DNA of 64,000 nt from Pseudomonadota bacterium (GCA_021822115.1 JAJZSA010000003.1:1-64000); one strand, 5' to 3'. Counted from the first letter of the stretch, positions 36,808 to 47,175 are shown. The notes: a model not told the origin generated them from the sequence alone. Program-made: numbers and translations.

Positions 36808-38940
36808 ATGTTAAAGAGTCTGGAGATGCGCTTAAGCCCTGCGGAACGCCGCTGGCTGCCCTGGCTGGGAAAGACCGGCAAAATATCGATGCGCTGGGCC
36901 TGTTTCCTCAATCGCCATCGTCATGGGCTGCTGGAGCAGACCTTCGAAGGCATCGCCGCCAATCGCGTGAACATCCTGCGCAGCTGGGCGCACCAACAAT
37001 GGGCTCAACTGGAGCATCTCGGTGATGAGCTGACGCACAGCTCGGTATGCCTGCAAGCGAGCCTGAACAAAGCCGCGCGCCAGGACTTCTCCGAACTGTT
37101 CGTCATCGACGCCGCGGGCAAGGTGCTGGCCTCCACCCACGCGCCGCACATCGGGCAGGCCGACCTGGCGCCGCGCGCAGTGGAACGCGGACGACAACAG
37201 CGTTTCCTGCACGGCCCCTATGTCGACCCCATGACCGAACGCATCGGCCCCTCCAGCTCGCGCTTCCATGATGGCGTGACGCTGATGTTCTACCTGCCGC
37301 TGCGACTGGCGGACGGCACCAGCGGCTGCCTGTGCGGCCGCGTGCCCAACGACGTGGTGGGCGACCTGATCCAGCGCGAGGCCGGACACATCTATCCGGA
37401 CTCCGGCGACAACTACCTGTTCATGGTGCAGCCCACCTTCGAGCGCCAGATCAAGCCGGGCACCGCGTTGTCACGCTCACGCTTCGAGGATGACACCTTC
37501 AGTCTGGGCGACAACCTGAAGCGCGGCGTGCGCACCGCTTACGGTACGGTGCGCGTGCAGAAGCACACCGAACTCGAACTGATGTTCACCGACCCGGCCA
37601 CCGGCGAACTGCACCCCGGCGTGCGCGAGACCATCGCCCACGGCCAGAACCTGTTCGTCACCTACCCCGGTTATGCCGACTATCGCCACATCCCGGTGGT
37701 GGGCAAGGGCGTCACCTTCCAGTTGCCCGGCTCGCCCGACACCTGGGGCATGATGTGCGAGGCCGACCTGGAAGAGGTGTACCGCTTCCGCTCCATCAAC
37801 TTCCGCCTGATGCGCGTCTATCTCGGCGTGGTCATCACCACCTGGCTGGCCAGCCTGCTGCTCGGGCACGGCCTGCACCTGGGCACGGTGACCACCGAGG
37901 CGGTCAACCTCGGCCTGCTGGCGCTGGGCGCCGTACTGTTCTATCGCCTCGGCACGCAGCCGGTGGCACAACGCATCCGCACCATGGGCGGCATGATCCA
38001 CAACATCGCGGAAGGCGGCGGCAACCTGGCACAACGCATCGAACGCGACACCGCCACCATGGATGAGCCGGCCATGCTCGGCATGTGGGTCAACAGCTTC
38101 ATCGACACGCTGGACGGCACGGTGAGCCGCGTCATCGGCGGCATCTCCGAGATGGATGGCATCCAGCACCAGATGGCCGGCAAGAACCATGAGGCCACCG
38201 ATGCCTCCATGCGTGTGCTGGAAGCGATCAACGACATCACGGAGTCGTTGCGCCAGCAACTCTCCGACATCGATACCGCCAGTCGCACCGCCGACGAGAT
38301 CCGCGACGCCATGCAACAGGCGGTAGACGAAGCACAGGCGCAATTCGAACTGGTCTCCGGCCGCACGCAGGACATCCGCACCACCATCGACTCTTCCTCG
38401 CTCACCATCCGCTCGCTCAGCGACAGCACTACGCGCATCGGCCAGATCGTCACCGTCATCAACGAGATCGCCGACCAGACCAACCTGCTCGCGCTCAACG
38501 CCGCCATCGAGGCAGCACGCGCCGGTGAAGCAGGACGCGGCTTCTCCGTGGTCGCCGACGAGGTACGCAAACTATCCGAACGCACCGCACAAGCCACGCA
38601 AGAGATCGGCCGCATGATCGCCGCCGTGCAGACCCAGGCGCGGGAAGCGGTCGGCATCATGGAATCCGGCATGCGCGACATGGAAGAGAGCCTGCGCATG
38701 GCCGAACAGGCCGCCTCCGACAAGTCCGGCATGCAGCAGATCCTGGAACGCATGTTCGCCATCATCCAGGACATCTCGCACAGCACGCAACGCTACGGCC
38801 AGCGCGCGCAAGGCATCGCCCAGGTCACCGAGACCATGCGTCATGCCCTGGGTGAGCTCAACTTCAGCGCACGCCAGGCCCGCCAGACGGCCGGCCGCAT
38901 CAAGACCCTGGCCGACCAGTTCCAGGTCAGCCCGCACTGA
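36808..38940 (+). CDS. methyl-accepting chemotaxis-type receptor with unusual topology
   Basis: A 710-residue receptor. The C-terminal signalling domain includes the conserved tip [20 protein letters not shown] / [16 protein letters not shown] at about residues 552-590. The N-terminal 335 residues contain a Cache/PDC-like piece ([18 protein letters not shown]). The only clear membrane helices are two adjacent ones at about 337-357 and 365-385, followed by a HAMP-like stretch. There is no N-terminal signal or first helix, so the sensing domain should face the cytoplasm. Start chosen at [15 protein letters not shown] after GAGGTCGCG. The next gene (EAL protein) begins 9 bp after its stop. Confidence 0.88.
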   Translation: MLKSLEMRLSPAERRWLPWLGKTGKISMRWACFLNRHRHGLLEQTFEGIAANRVNILRSWAHQQWAQLEHLGDELTHSSVCLQASLNKAARQDFSELFVIDAAGKVLASTHAPHIGQADLAPRAVERGRQQRFLHGPYVDPMTERIGPSSSRFHDGVTLMFYLPLRLADGTSGCLCGRVPNDVVGDLIQREAGHIYPDSGDNYLFMVQPTFERQIKPGTALSRSRFEDDTFSLGDNLKRGVRTAYGTVRVQKHTELELMFTDPATGELHPGVRETIAHGQNLFVTYPGYADYRHIPVVGKGVTFQLPGSPDTWGMMCEADLEEVYRFRSINFRLMRVYLGVVITTWLASLLLGHGLHLGTVTTEAVNLGLLALGAVLFYRLGTQPVAQRIRTMGGMIHNIAEGGGNLAQRIERDTATMDEPAMLGMWVNSFIDTLDGTVSRVIGGISEMDGIQHQMAGKNHEATDASMRVLEAINDITESLRQQLSDIDTASRTADEIRDAMQQAVDEAQAQFELVSGRTQDIRTTIDSSSLTIRSLSDSTTRIGQIVTVINEIADQTNLLALNAAIEAARAGEAGRGFSVVADEVRKLSERTAQATQEIGRMIAAVQTQAREAVGIMESGMRDMEESLRMAEQAASDKSGMQQILERMFAIIQDISHSTQRYGQRAQGIAQVTETMRHALGELNFSARQARQTAGRIKTLADQFQVSPH

Positions 38941-38949
38941 GTCACCGAC

Positions 38950-40209
38950 ATGAGCCCCACCCGCGAAAGCCAGTTCATCGAGTTCCAGTTACAAGCAGAC
39001 GGCAACGGCCTCAGTACCAGCCATCGCGGACACACGCTGCGCAGTGCCTTCCAGCCCATCGTCAGCCTGGCGCACTGCCGCAGCGTAGGCTATGAAGCGC
39101 TGGTACGCGTGACCGACGCCGCCGGCCAGGCCGTGCCGCCGCCGGAACTGTTCGTCAACGCCACCACCGAAGCCGAACTGGTGCATCTCGACCGCCTGTG
39201 CCGCGCCTTGCATGTACACAACTTCGTACGCCAGGGCGGACAGGACAGCTGGCTGTTCCTCAATGTGCATCCCATCGTCAGCGTACGCGGCCGCCACTAT
39301 GGCCGCTTCTTCGAAGAACTGCTCGCCAGCAGCGGACTGCCGCCGGAACGCGTGGTCATCGAGATCCTCGAAGACGGTCTGCTCGACGACCAGCAGCTCG
39401 CTGCCGCGGCCGAGTTCTATCGCGCCCGCGGCTGCCTGGTCGCGCTGGACGACTTCGGCATCGGCCATTCCAACTTCGGCCGCATCTGGCAGATCAAGCC
39501 GCACATCGTCAAACTCGACCGCTCCACGCTCACCTTCGCACGGCAGGACGCCACGGCACGCCGCGTCTTGCCGCGCCTGGTGAAACTACTGCACGAAGCC
39601 GGCTGTCTGGTGCTCATCGAAGGCATCGAGGATGAATACGAAGCCATGCTCGCCATGGAGAGCGATGCCGATCTCGCCCAAGGCTATTACTTCGCGCGCC
39701 CGGCGGCGCAACTCTCCCCACTGGAAGAAACGCGCGAGCGCATCCACCCCCTGTTCGCACACTACCGCACGCATCGCGCGCCGGTCTCCCACGACGAACG
39801 CCATGACCAGGCCATGCAGGCAGCCGTCGCCGAGGTCGCCAGCAACAACCGTCTCGACGGACCGACCGTCAGCCGCTTGTTGCAACTGCCCCATGCCGAG
39901 CGCTGCTACCTCATCGACCATGCCGGCCGCCAGATCGGCGACAGCCGTCTGGCCGACGACACGCGCGTGGTCGACCGTCGTTTCCAGCCGCTGGAACATG
40001 CCAGCGACGCGCTCTGGCTGCGCCGCTCCTACTGGCGGCGCGCGCTGCAACAGCACGGCACCGTACAAGCCACCCGCCCCTACCTGTCCGCCTCCAGCGG
40101 CGCACTGTGCGTCACCCTGTCCATCAGCTTCGGCGATCCGCAGCAGCCGCGCGTCCTGTGCCTGGACTTGCAGCACGACGACTCGCATCCCGACACGCCG
40201 ACGTTCTGA
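38950..40209 (+). CDS. EAL-domain c-di-GMP phosphodiesterase with C-terminal sensory domain
   Basis: A 419-residue protein. The EAL domain (about 30-265) keeps all key residues: YEALVRV, FLNVHP (Asn), IEILEDG (Glu), ALDDFGIGHSN (Asp-Asp), VKLDRS (Lys), IEGIEDE (Glu) and QGYYFARP (Gln). It should hydrolyse c-di-GMP to pGpG. The remaining 150 residues (RCYLIDHAGRQIGDSRLADD..., LWLRRSYWRRAL) look like the PAS/Cache-like domain found after EAL in YkuI-type proteins. It is cotranscribed with the receptor gene upstream, so the two may form one pathway. Confidence 0.9.
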   Translation: MSPTRESQFIEFQLQADGNGLSTSHRGHTLRSAFQPIVSLAHCRSVGYEALVRVTDAAGQAVPPPELFVNATTEAELVHLDRLCRALHVHNFVRQGGQDSWLFLNVHPIVSVRGRHYGRFFEELLASSGLPPERVVIEILEDGLLDDQQLAAAAEFYRARGCLVALDDFGIGHSNFGRIWQIKPHIVKLDRSTLTFARQDATARRVLPRLVKLLHEAGCLVLIEGIEDEYEAMLAMESDADLAQGYYFARPAAQLSPLEETRERIHPLFAHYRTHRAPVSHDERHDQAMQAAVAEVASNNRLDGPTVSRLLQLPHAERCYLIDHAGRQIGDSRLADDTRVVDRRFQPLEHASDALWLRRSYWRRALQQHGTVQATRPYLSASSGALCVTLSISFGDPQQPRVLCLDLQHDDSHPDTPTF

Positions 40210-40286
40210 AAAAGGACGCCCCCGCGCTGTGCTAGCATTACGCCCCTGCAAGGCGCCGCCCGGCGCCGCAACACAACGAGTCTTCC

Positions 40287-41081
40287 ATGCGCCAATACCT
40301 CGACCTGATGCAGCACGTGCTGGAGCACGGCACCAAGAAATCCGACCGCACCGGCACCGGCACCACCAGCGTGTTCGGCTACCAGATGCGTTTCGACCTT
40401 GCCCAAGGTTTTCCGCTGGTCACCACCAAGAAGTGCCATCTGAAGTCCATCATCCATGAACTGCTGTGGTTCTTGCAGGGCAGCACCAACATCAAATACC
40501 TCAAGGACAACGGCGTTTCCATCTGGGACGAGTGGGCCAACGAGCAGGGCGAGCTGGGGCCGGTGTACGGCAAGCAGTGGCGTTCGTGGGTGACCATCGA
40601 CGGGCGCGTGATCGACCAGATCAAGATCGCCGTCGACCAGATCAAGAACAACCCGGACTCACGCCGCATCATCGTCTCCGCCTGGAACGTGGGCGAGCTG
40701 GACAAGATGGCGCTCGCCCCCTGCCATGCCTTCTTCCAGTTCTACGTGGCGGACGGCAAGTTGTCCTGCCAGCTCTACCAGCGCAGTGCCGACATCTTCC
40801 TCGGCGTGCCGTTCAACATCGCCTCGTATGCGCTGCTGACCATGATGATGGCGCAGGTGTGCGGGCTGAAGTGCGGCGACTTCGTGCACACCTTCGGCGA
40901 CGCGCACCTGTATTCCAACCACATGGAGCAGACCGCGCTGCAACTGTCGCGCGAACCGCGCCCGCTGCCGACCATGAAGATCAACCCGGAGGTGAAGGAC
41001 ATCTTCAGCTTCAAGTTCGAAGACTTCACGCTCGAAGGCTACAACCCGCATCCCGCCATCAAAGCCCCGGTCGCGGTATGA
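40287..41081 (+). CDS. thyA: thymidylate synthase
   Basis: A 264-residue Thy[57 protein letters not shown] (catalytic Cys), [20 protein letters not shown] and HLYSNHMEQ. It methylates dUMP to dTMP with methylene-THF, giving DHF for the next gene. ATGA overlap with folA. A GGCGCC-GCCC-GGCGCC palindrome lies 20 bp upstream. Confidence 0.98.
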   Translation: MRQYLDLMQHVLEHGTKKSDRTGTGTTSVFGYQMRFDLAQGFPLVTTKKCHLKSIIHELLWFLQGSTNIKYLKDNGVSIWDEWANEQGELGPVYGKQWRSWVTIDGRVIDQIKIAVDQIKNNPDSRRIIVSAWNVGELDKMALAPCHAFFQFYVADGKLSCQLYQRSADIFLGVPFNIASYALLTMMMAQVCGLKCGDFVHTFGDAHLYSNHMEQTALQLSREPRPLPTMKINPEVKDIFSFKFEDFTLEGYNPHPAIKAPVAV

Positions 41082-41566
41082 GCAAGCTGTCGTTAATTGT
41101 CGCCATGGCGCAGAACCGCACCATCGGCGTGAACAACACGCTGCCCTGGCGCTGCCCCGAAGACCTCAAGCACTTCAAGGCGCTGACCATGGGGCATCAC
41201 ATGATCATGGGGCGCAAGACCTTCGATTCCATCGGCAAACCCTTGCCGGGGCGCACCACGGTGGTGGTGACGCGCGACCGGAATCTGAAGATCGAAGGTT
41301 GTTTAATGGCGCATTCGATGGAGGATGCCATCAAGGCCTGTGCCGGTGACTCCGAGATATTCATCGTCGGCGGTGCCGAGCTGTATGCGCAGGCACTGCC
41401 ACGGGTCGATACGATGTACATCACCGAGATCCAGCAGGACGTGGACGGTGACGCCCACTTCCCGGCCTTCGACCAGACGCAATGGCGCGAGGTGGCGCGT
41501 GATGTACGCCAGCAAGCAACCCCGCAACCGCTGGATTTCCATTTCGTAACCTACCGCCGCGCCTGA
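41078..41566 (+). CDS. folA: dihydrofolate reductase
   Basis: A 162-residue [33 protein letters not shown] (substrate site with the acidic residue in CPED), [23 protein letters not shown] (NADPH) and [16 protein letters not shown]. It regenerates THF from the DHF made by ThyA. Starts inside the thyA stop codon (ATGA). Confidence 0.98.
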   Translation: MSKLSLIVAMAQNRTIGVNNTLPWRCPEDLKHFKALTMGHHMIMGRKTFDSIGKPLPGRTTVVVTRDRNLKIEGCLMAHSMEDAIKACAGDSEIFIVGGAELYAQALPRVDTMYITEIQQDVDGDAHFPAFDQTQWREVARDVRQQATPQPLDFHFVTYRRA

Positions 41567-41635
41567 CTATTCGACCGGCTCCCGCTGCGCCAGCAGGTAG
41601 AATGGCGCCCGCAACATAAAAAACACATAAGGATG

Positions 41636-41684
41636 CACTGGATAGGTCGTCGTTCCTGCTTCGGCGGGCGCGACCTGTCCGGTG
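41636..41684 (+). promoter_or_regulatory. long structured RNA hairpin in the leader of the GGDEF-EAL gene
   Basis: CACTGGATAGGTCG (41636-41649) pairs with CGACCTGTCCGGTG (41671-41684) over 14 positions. Inside, CG/CG and CCTGC-TTCG-GCGGG (41655-41668) continue it with a UUCG tetraloop: about 21 pairs. The three non-Watson-Crick pairs are all U-G on the plus-strand RNA and would be A-C mismatches on the other strand. The structure ends 38 bases before the TTG start. I know no riboswitch class that it matches. Confidence 0.6.
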
Positions 41685-41722
41685 GTCCATGACAACGACC
41701 TCGGTCGCCCAGGAGAGAGAGT

Positions 41723-44700
41723 TTGGAATCGCCGTTAGCGCTCGCCGCCCGCAAAGGGTTTTCGCCTGCCATCGCCATCGTGATCTGGCTGCTGGTGTGC
41801 TGGATCGGCACGACCTGGGTGATGGACTCTCGCTCCGCCAATCTGCTCGCCCTGCGCACGGATGAAGCACGCCAACAGCACGCCCAGCTGCAAAGTGAAG
41901 TCGCGCAGACCCTGGCCCATCTGCACAGCCTGCCCGCGCTGCTGGCCAAGGAACCGGAGATCGGCGCACCGCTGCAACAGCCCGGTCGTCGCGCCCTGCT
42001 TGCCAACGCGAACCGCCAACTGAAGCTCGCCGTGTCGATCATGAACGTGTCGGAAGCTTTCCTGCTCGACCACAACGGCCTGTGCATCGCCTCCAGCAAC
42101 TGGGATGCAGCAGACAGCTTCGTCGGCACGCGTTATGCCGAGCGCGAATATTTCCGCAGTGCGGCACAAGGCAAGCCGGGTTACCAGTTCGCGGTCGGCA
42201 AGAAGACCGGCATCCCCGGGCTGTACTTCAGCGCCCCCGTGTCTCAGGACGGACGACTGCTGGGCGTGGCGGTGCTCAAGGTGAACCTGCCGGCCCTGAC
42301 CAACTGGATCGCTTCGCCCGGCACGCTGATCAGCGACCATCACGGCGTGGTGATCCTGGCGACCGACCATGCGCTGGAGATGCACCACCTGCCCGGTTCC
42401 GACGTCATGGCGCTGCCGCCGAGCGTGCGCCTGAACCGCTATCAGCGCGACGAGATCCCGCCGCTGCCACTCAGCGTGAGCGACAAGGTGGCCGGCACCA
42501 CGCTGTATCGGCTGGGCGACAGCGCCACCCCGCTGCAATGGCTGCACAGCGCCTCGCCGAACGGCGAGCTGCAACTCAACGAGCTGCAATCCAACCCCTC
42601 GCTGGCTCACCGCACGGCCGAACGCCTGCAGGTATTCCTGCTGGCCGCCGCGCTGGGTGTAGCACTCATCATGCTGGTGAAATACCGCATCGATGCCTGG
42701 CGCGAGCATGCGCAGGACGAGTTCCGCCTGCGCGACAGCGAGCAGCGCTACCACTTCCTGTTCGAGAACAATCCGCTGCCGATGTGGGTGTTCGACGAGA
42801 GGACGTTGCGTTTCCTGGAAGTGAACGACAGCGCGGTGGAACATTACGGCTACTCGCGCGAAGAGTTCGCACGGCTCACCTTGCGCGACATCCGCCCGGC
42901 GGAGGACGTGCCCCGGCTCGACCAGGCACTGAACAACACGGTCGGCCGCAAGGTGCGCACCCTCACGCAACACTACAAGAAGAACGGCGAACTGATCGAA
43001 GTGCTGATCAACGCCATGCCGATGGAATATCGCGGACAGCCGGCACGCATGGCATTGCTGGAAGACGTCACCGAACGTGTGCATGCGGAACGCCGCCTGC
43101 AACGGCAGCTCGTCTTCGCGCGCGCACTGAACGAGATCGCCCGCGTGGTGGTGGAACACAACACGCCCGCCGCGCTGCTGGAAGGCGTGGCCCAGCACAT
43201 CGGCGACACGCTGGATTGCGACCGTGCGCTGATCTACGACGTCTCGTTCACCCGCCATGTGGCGGACGGCATGGCGGAATGGCTGAACCCGGCTCAGCCC
43301 GGGATCGTCTCCACCAAGGCCTGCTATCCGCTCGACATCTTCTATGCCGGGGCGGATGAGATCCGCCGCACGCGCCATCCGCTGATCAGTCATAGCGACG
43401 ACATGGCGGCGGCCTTGCGCAGCGACGGTTCGGGCGAGTTGCTGCACGGCAAGATGATGATCGGCAGCCTGCTGTGGTATCCCGTCGCCTTCCATGACGA
43501 CGGCTATTACCTGCTGACGCTGAACTACCTGTCGCCCTCGCGCCACTGGGATGCCGAGGAACTGGCCTTCCTCGATTCCGCCAGCCAGATGGTGGGCGTG
43601 GCGCTGGAGAAGATCCGCCTGCTGCTGCAACAGGAAGCCGCTGCCAACGACCTGCGTATCGCCGCCACCGCGTTCGAATCGCAGGAAGGCATGATCATCA
43701 CCGATGCCGACAACCGCATCCTGCGCGTGAACAAGGCCTTCACCCGCATCACCGGCTACACGCTGGACGAGGTGCGCGGCCACAATCCCAAGCTGCTCGC
43801 CACCGGCCGCCAGGATGCCGACTTCTACCGCGAAATGTGGCGCCAGTTGCGCACCCAGGGCACCTGGGAAGGCGAGATCTGGAACCGCCGCAAGAGCGGC
43901 GAGACCTATCCCGAGCACCTGTCCATCTCCGTGGTGCGCAACCTGCAAGGCGACATCACCCACTACGTCGGCTCCTTCGCCGACATCACAGCGCGCAAGC
44001 AGGCCGAAGAGGAAGTGCGCAGCCTGGCCTTCTACGACCCGCTGACGCATCTGCCCAACCGCCGGCTGCTGCTCGACCGCGTGCAGCAGAGCTGGGCCGG
44101 CACCCTGCGCAACAAGCGTGGCTGCGCCCTGTTGTTCATCGATCTGGACAACTTCAAGAACCTGAACGACACCCTGGGCCACGATTACGGCGACCTGCTG
44201 CTGCAACAGGTCGCACAGCGCCTGGAAGCCTGCGTGCGCAGCGGCGACACCGTGGCGCGTCTGGGCGGCGACGAATTCGTGGTGATGCTGGAAGACCTGA
44301 GCGCGGAGCGCATCGAAGCGGCCGAACAGACCGAGGGCGTAGCCGAGAAGATCCTGGCGGCGCTCAACCTGCCCTACCAGCTGGCCGGCACCGAATACCA
44401 CAACACGCCCAGCATCGGTGCCACCCTGTTCCACGACCATCAGCACAATCCGGAAGAGCTGTTCAAGCACGCCGACATCGCCATGTACCAAGCGAAGAAG
44501 GCGGGCAAGAACACCCTGCGCTTCTTCGACCCCGAGATGCAACAGATCATCACGGCGCGCGCCACCCTGGAACACGAGATGCGCAGCGGACTGGAGCACC
44601 ACGAGTTCGAACTGTATTACCAGTTGCAGGTGGACGAGCAACGCCAGCCGCGCGGCGCCGAGGCGCTGATCCGCTGGAACCACCCCAAGCTCGGCCAGGT

Positions 44701-45319
44701 CTCGCCTGCGAATTTCATCCCGCTCGCCGAAGAGAGCGGCCTCATCGTGCCGCTGGGACGCTGGGTGCTGGAGACTGCCTGCGCACAGCTCAAGGTGTGG
44801 CAGGATGCGCCGGCGACGCGCCACCTGCAGCTCGCGGTGAATGTGAGTGCCAAGCAGTTCCGTCAGCCTGATTTCGCCGAACAAGTGATGGCGATCGTGC
44901 GCGCGAGCGGTGTCGACCCGACCGGCCTCAAGCTTGAACTGACCGAGAGCATGCTGCTCGACAGCACCGCCGACATCGTCACCACCATGCGCACATTGCG
45001 CGAGTTCGGCGTGCAGTTCTCGCTGGACGATTTCGGCACTGGCTATTCTTCACTGCAATATCTGAAAAAGCTGCCGCTGGATCAGCTCAAGATCGACCAG
45101 TCTTTCGTGCGCGACCTGATCGAAGATGCCAGCGACCGCGCCATCGTGCGCACCATCATCGCCATGGCGCTCGAACTGGGGCTGGACGTCATCGCCGAAG
45201 GCGTGGAAGAAGAACCGCAACTCCACTTGCTGCGCGACAAAGGCTGCAAATGCTTCCAGGGCTACCTGTTCTATCGCCCACAATCGGCCGATCAGCTCGC
45301 CACACAACTCGCCGCTTGA
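41723..45319 (+). CDS. Cache-PAS-GAF-PAS-GGDEF-EAL dual c-di-GMP enzyme
   Basis: A 1198-residue membrane protein. Domains in order: TM helix (about 17-36), periplasmic dCache (about 40-295; FLLDHNGLCIASSN, GLYFSAPVSQDGRLLGVAVLKV), TM (about 306-322), PAS (345-455), GAF (465-625), PAS (640-755; ESQEGMIITDADNRILRVN), GGDEF (765-925; RLGGDEFVVML intact) and EAL (935-1195; AEALIRW, FSLDDFGTGYSS, AEGVE). Both catalytic motifs look intact. The start is a TTG with AGGAGAGAG before it. It turns an external small-molecule signal into c-di-GMP changes. Confidence 0.95.
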   Translation: MESPLALAARKGFSPAIAIVIWLLVCWIGTTWVMDSRSANLLALRTDEARQQHAQLQSEVAQTLAHLHSLPALLAKEPEIGAPLQQPGRRALLANANRQLKLAVSIMNVSEAFLLDHNGLCIASSNWDAADSFVGTRYAEREYFRSAAQGKPGYQFAVGKKTGIPGLYFSAPVSQDGRLLGVAVLKVNLPALTNWIASPGTLISDHHGVVILATDHALEMHHLPGSDVMALPPSVRLNRYQRDEIPPLPLSVSDKVAGTTLYRLGDSATPLQWLHSASPNGELQLNELQSNPSLAHRTAERLQVFLLAAALGVALIMLVKYRIDAWREHAQDEFRLRDSEQRYHFLFENNPLPMWVFDERTLRFLEVNDSAVEHYGYSREEFARLTLRDIRPAEDVPRLDQALNNTVGRKVRTLTQHYKKNGELIEVLINAMPMEYRGQPARMALLEDVTERVHAERRLQRQLVFARALNEIARVVVEHNTPAALLEGVAQHIGDTLDCDRALIYDVSFTRHVADGMAEWLNPAQPGIVSTKACYPLDIFYAGADEIRRTRHPLISHSDDMAAALRSDGSGELLHGKMMIGSLLWYPVAFHDDGYYLLTLNYLSPSRHWDAEELAFLDSASQMVGVALEKIRLLLQQEAAANDLRIAATAFESQEGMIITDADNRILRVNKAFTRITGYTLDEVRGHNPKLLATGRQDADFYREMWRQLRTQGTWEGEIWNRRKSGETYPEHLSISVVRNLQGDITHYVGSFADITARKQAEEEVRSLAFYDPLTHLPNRRLLLDRVQQSWAGTLRNKRGCALLFIDLDNFKNLNDTLGHDYGDLLLQQVAQRLEACVRSGDTVARLGGDEFVVMLEDLSAERIEAAEQTEGVAEKILAALNLPYQLAGTEYHNTPSIGATLFHDHQHNPEELFKHADIAMYQAKKAGKNTLRFFDPEMQQIITARATLEHEMRSGLEHHEFELYYQLQVDEQRQPRGAEALIRWNHPKLGQVSPANFIPLAEESGLIVPLGRWVLETACAQLKVWQDAPATRHLQLAVNVSAKQFRQPDFAEQVMAIVRASGVDPTGLKLELTESMLLDSTADIVTTMRTLREFGVQFSLDDFGTGYSSLQYLKKLPLDQLKIDQSFVRDLIEDASDRAIVRTIIAMALELGLDVIAEGVEEEPQLHLLRDKGCKCFQGYLFYRPQSADQLATQLAA

Positions 45320-45331
45320 ACCTGTCCCGCC

Positions 45332-45352
45332 TGGCGCCGCAAGGCGCCATTT
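45332..45352 (+). terminator. weak terminator after the GGDEF-EAL gene
   Basis: TGGCGCC / GGCGCCA with a GCAA loop, followed by TTT only. Confidence 0.5.
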
Positions 45353-45374
45353 CCGCACGTCCTGCATAGTCGCT

Positions 45375-45447
45375 TTGTCGACATAAGTAAAAATCTGTTG
45401 CGCAAACACCGGATATTGGTGCTAGCATGGCCGCACTTTGTCGACAA
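45375..45447 (+). promoter_or_regulatory. promoter region with two operator half-palindromes for the GntR regulator
   Basis: TTGTCGACAT (45375-45384) and the perfect palindrome TTGTCGACAA (45438-45447) lie with centres 63 bp apart, six helical turns. A TGC-TAGCAT extended -10 (45420-45428) lies between them and TTGCGC 19 bases before it. The second site would cover the start of transcription. GntR/FadR-type regulators bind short palindromes of this kind, so autoregulation is likely. Confidence 0.65.
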
Positions 45448-45458
45448 TCCGCCTAGCC

Positions 45459-46136
45459 ATGCATATCCCGCCCCCCCAACAAGGCACCCTCGCCGACCTC
45501 GCCGCCCACCGCTTGGCGCAGAGCATCGTCACCGGTGAACTGGCGCAGGGCCAGAAGCTGAACGAGGCCGAACTGGCCGAGCGCTTCGGCATGGGGCGCG
45601 GCCCGCTGCGCGAAGCACTGCGCCATCTGGAAGGCATGCGGCTGGTGAAGCGCATCCCCAATGTCGGTGTGCGCGTGGTGGTGCTGGACCGCAAGACGCT
45701 GTCCGACCTGTACGCGGTGCGCGAAGCGCTGGAAGGCATGGCCTGCCGCATCGCCGCCACCCAGATGAGCGACGACGACATCGCCCAGTTGGCCGCGCTG
45801 CTCGACAAGCACGAAGCACAGATCGCCAAGCAGGGCGGCAAGGTGTACGCGCAGAGCGAAGGCGACCTCGATTTCCACTACCAGATCGCACGCGGCAGCC
45901 GCAACCAGATGCTGATGGACCTGCTCGGCAGCGAGCAATACCAGTTGCTGCGCATGTGCCGCCATCGCACCAGCCGTCTCTCCCAGCGCACCCTGCCCGC
46001 GCTCGACCAGCACCGCCAGATCGTCAACGCGCTGGCGAACCGCGACGGCGAGCTGGCCGAACTGCTGATGCGCCGACACATCCAGGGCGCATGGCGCAGC
46101 ATCAGCGAAATGATCGACAAAGAGGAAGCGGCATGA
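45459..46136 (+). CDS. GntR-family (FadR/FCD) regulator of the methylcitrate cluster
   Basis: A 225-residue regulator. The winged HTH (about 12-75: LADLAAHRLAQSIVTGELAQG, LAERFGMGRGPLREALRHLEG, RIPNVGVRVV) precedes an FCD effector domain (about 85-215) with the metal-binding residues D and H (DLDFHYQIARGS, LDQHRQIVNAL, LLMRRHIQGA). It lies just upstream of prpB in the same direction. In betaproteobacteria a GntR protein of this type often replaces the sigma54-dependent PrpR. Ligand probably methylcitrate, methylisocitrate or propionyl-CoA, by inference. Confidence 0.92.
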   Translation: MHIPPPQQGTLADLAAHRLAQSIVTGELAQGQKLNEAELAERFGMGRGPLREALRHLEGMRLVKRIPNVGVRVVVLDRKTLSDLYAVREALEGMACRIAATQMSDDDIAQLAALLDKHEAQIAKQGGKVYAQSEGDLDFHYQIARGSRNQMLMDLLGSEQYQLLRMCRHRTSRLSQRTLPALDQHRQIVNALANRDGELAELLMRRHIQGAWRSISEMIDKEEAA

Positions 46137-46148
46137 ATCACCTTCCCT

Positions 46149-46261
46149 GTCATTCCCGCGCAAGCGGGAATCCAGTGCTGCCGTCATCCAACATGCAGTT
46201 GGGGTTCGTCCGCTGCGCGGAATCGTTTTATTCGCTGGATTCCCGCTTGCGCGGGAATGAC
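46149..46261. repeat. inverted pair of ATTCCCGC-family repeats between regulator and prpB
   Basis: 46149-46175 and 46235-46261 are exact 27 bp reverse complements, each itself a small hairpin (ATTCCCGC / GCGGGAAT). In RNA the pair can form one long stem with a 59-base loop. Same family as 25593-25620. Confidence 0.9.
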
Positions 46262-46281
46262 CATATTTATGGAGATCACCG

Positions 46282-47175
46282 ATGACACAGAAATCCACCA
46301 GCCCCGGCAACAAACTTCGCCAAGCCGTCGCAAACAATCACCCGCTGCAAGTCGTCGGCGCCGTCACCGCCTATTGCGGCATCCTCGCGCAGAAGACCGG
46401 CCACAAAGCGCTCTACCTTTCCGGCGGCGGCGTGGCGGCTTCATCGCTGGGCATCCCCGACCTCGGCATCACCACGCTGCATGATGTATGCGAAGACACG
46501 CGCCGCATCACTGCCGCCAGCGACCTGCCGCTGCTGGTGGACATCGACACCGGCTGGGGCGGTGCTTTCAACATCGCGCGTGCCACCCGCGAAGTCGCGC
46601 AAGCAGGTGCGGCCGGTTTCCACATCGAAGACCAGGTGATGCAGAAACGCTGCGGCCACCGCCCGAACAAGGCCATCGTCAGTCAGCAAGAGATGGTGGA
46701 CCGCGTGAAGGCTGCCGTGGATGCGCGCGTGGATGACAGCTTCGTCATCATGGCGCGCACCGATGCGCTGGCGGTGGAAGGCATGCAGAGCGCCATCGAA
46801 CGCGCGCAAGCCTGCGTCGAAGCCGGTGCCGACATGATCTTCCCCGAGGCGATGAACACGCTGGAGCAATACGCCGAATTCACCAAGACCGTGAAAGTGC
46901 CGGTGCTGGCCAACATCACCGAGTTCGGCGCGACGCCACTGTTCACCACCACCGAACTGGCGAGCGTGGGCGTGCAACTGGTGCTGTATCCGCTCTCCGC
47001 CTACCGCGCCATGAGTAAGGCGGCACTGAATGTGTACCAGCACATCCTCGCCGACGGCACGCAGAAGAACGTGATCGATACGATGCAGACGCGCATGGAG
47101 CTTTATGACTATCTGGGCTATCACGCCTACGAGCAACAACTCGACCGCCTGTTCGCCGAAAAAGGCGCCGAATAA
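46282..47175 (+). CDS. prpB: 2-methylisocitrate lyase
   Basis: A 297-residue PEP-mutase/isocitrate-lyase-family enzyme: [51 protein letters not shown] (KRCGH carries the catalytic Cys), [11 protein letters not shown] and [11 protein letters not shown]. It splits 2-methylisocitrate into pyruvate and succinate, the last step of the methylcitrate cycle. A GGAGATCACCG leader provides the ribosome-binding site. Confidence 0.97.
   Translation: MTQKSTSPGNKLRQAVANNHPLQVVGAVTAYCGILAQKTGHKALYLSGGGVAASSLGIPDLGITTLHDVCEDTRRITAASDLPLLVDIDTGWGGAFNIARATREVAQAGAAGFHIEDQVMQKRCGHRPNKAIVSQQEMVDRVKAAVDARVDDSFVIMARTDALAVEGMQSAIERAQACVEAGADMIFPEAMNTLEQYAEFTKTVKVPVLANITEFGATPLFTTTELASVGVQLVLYPLSAYRAMSKAALNVYQHILADGTQKNVIDTMQTRMELYDYLGYHAYEQQLDRLFAEKGAE

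Noticed and set aside
41590..41722. GEMM-type c-di-GMP riboswitch before the GGDEF-EAL gene
   Set aside because: The hairpin lacks the conserved GEMM core and the two-stem layout; kept only as an unassigned structured leader.
41735..44884. 1049-codon open frame antisense to the GGDEF-EAL gene
   Set aside because: Same GC-driven shadow effect; no motif or ribosome-binding site, while the plus strand has a full domain series.
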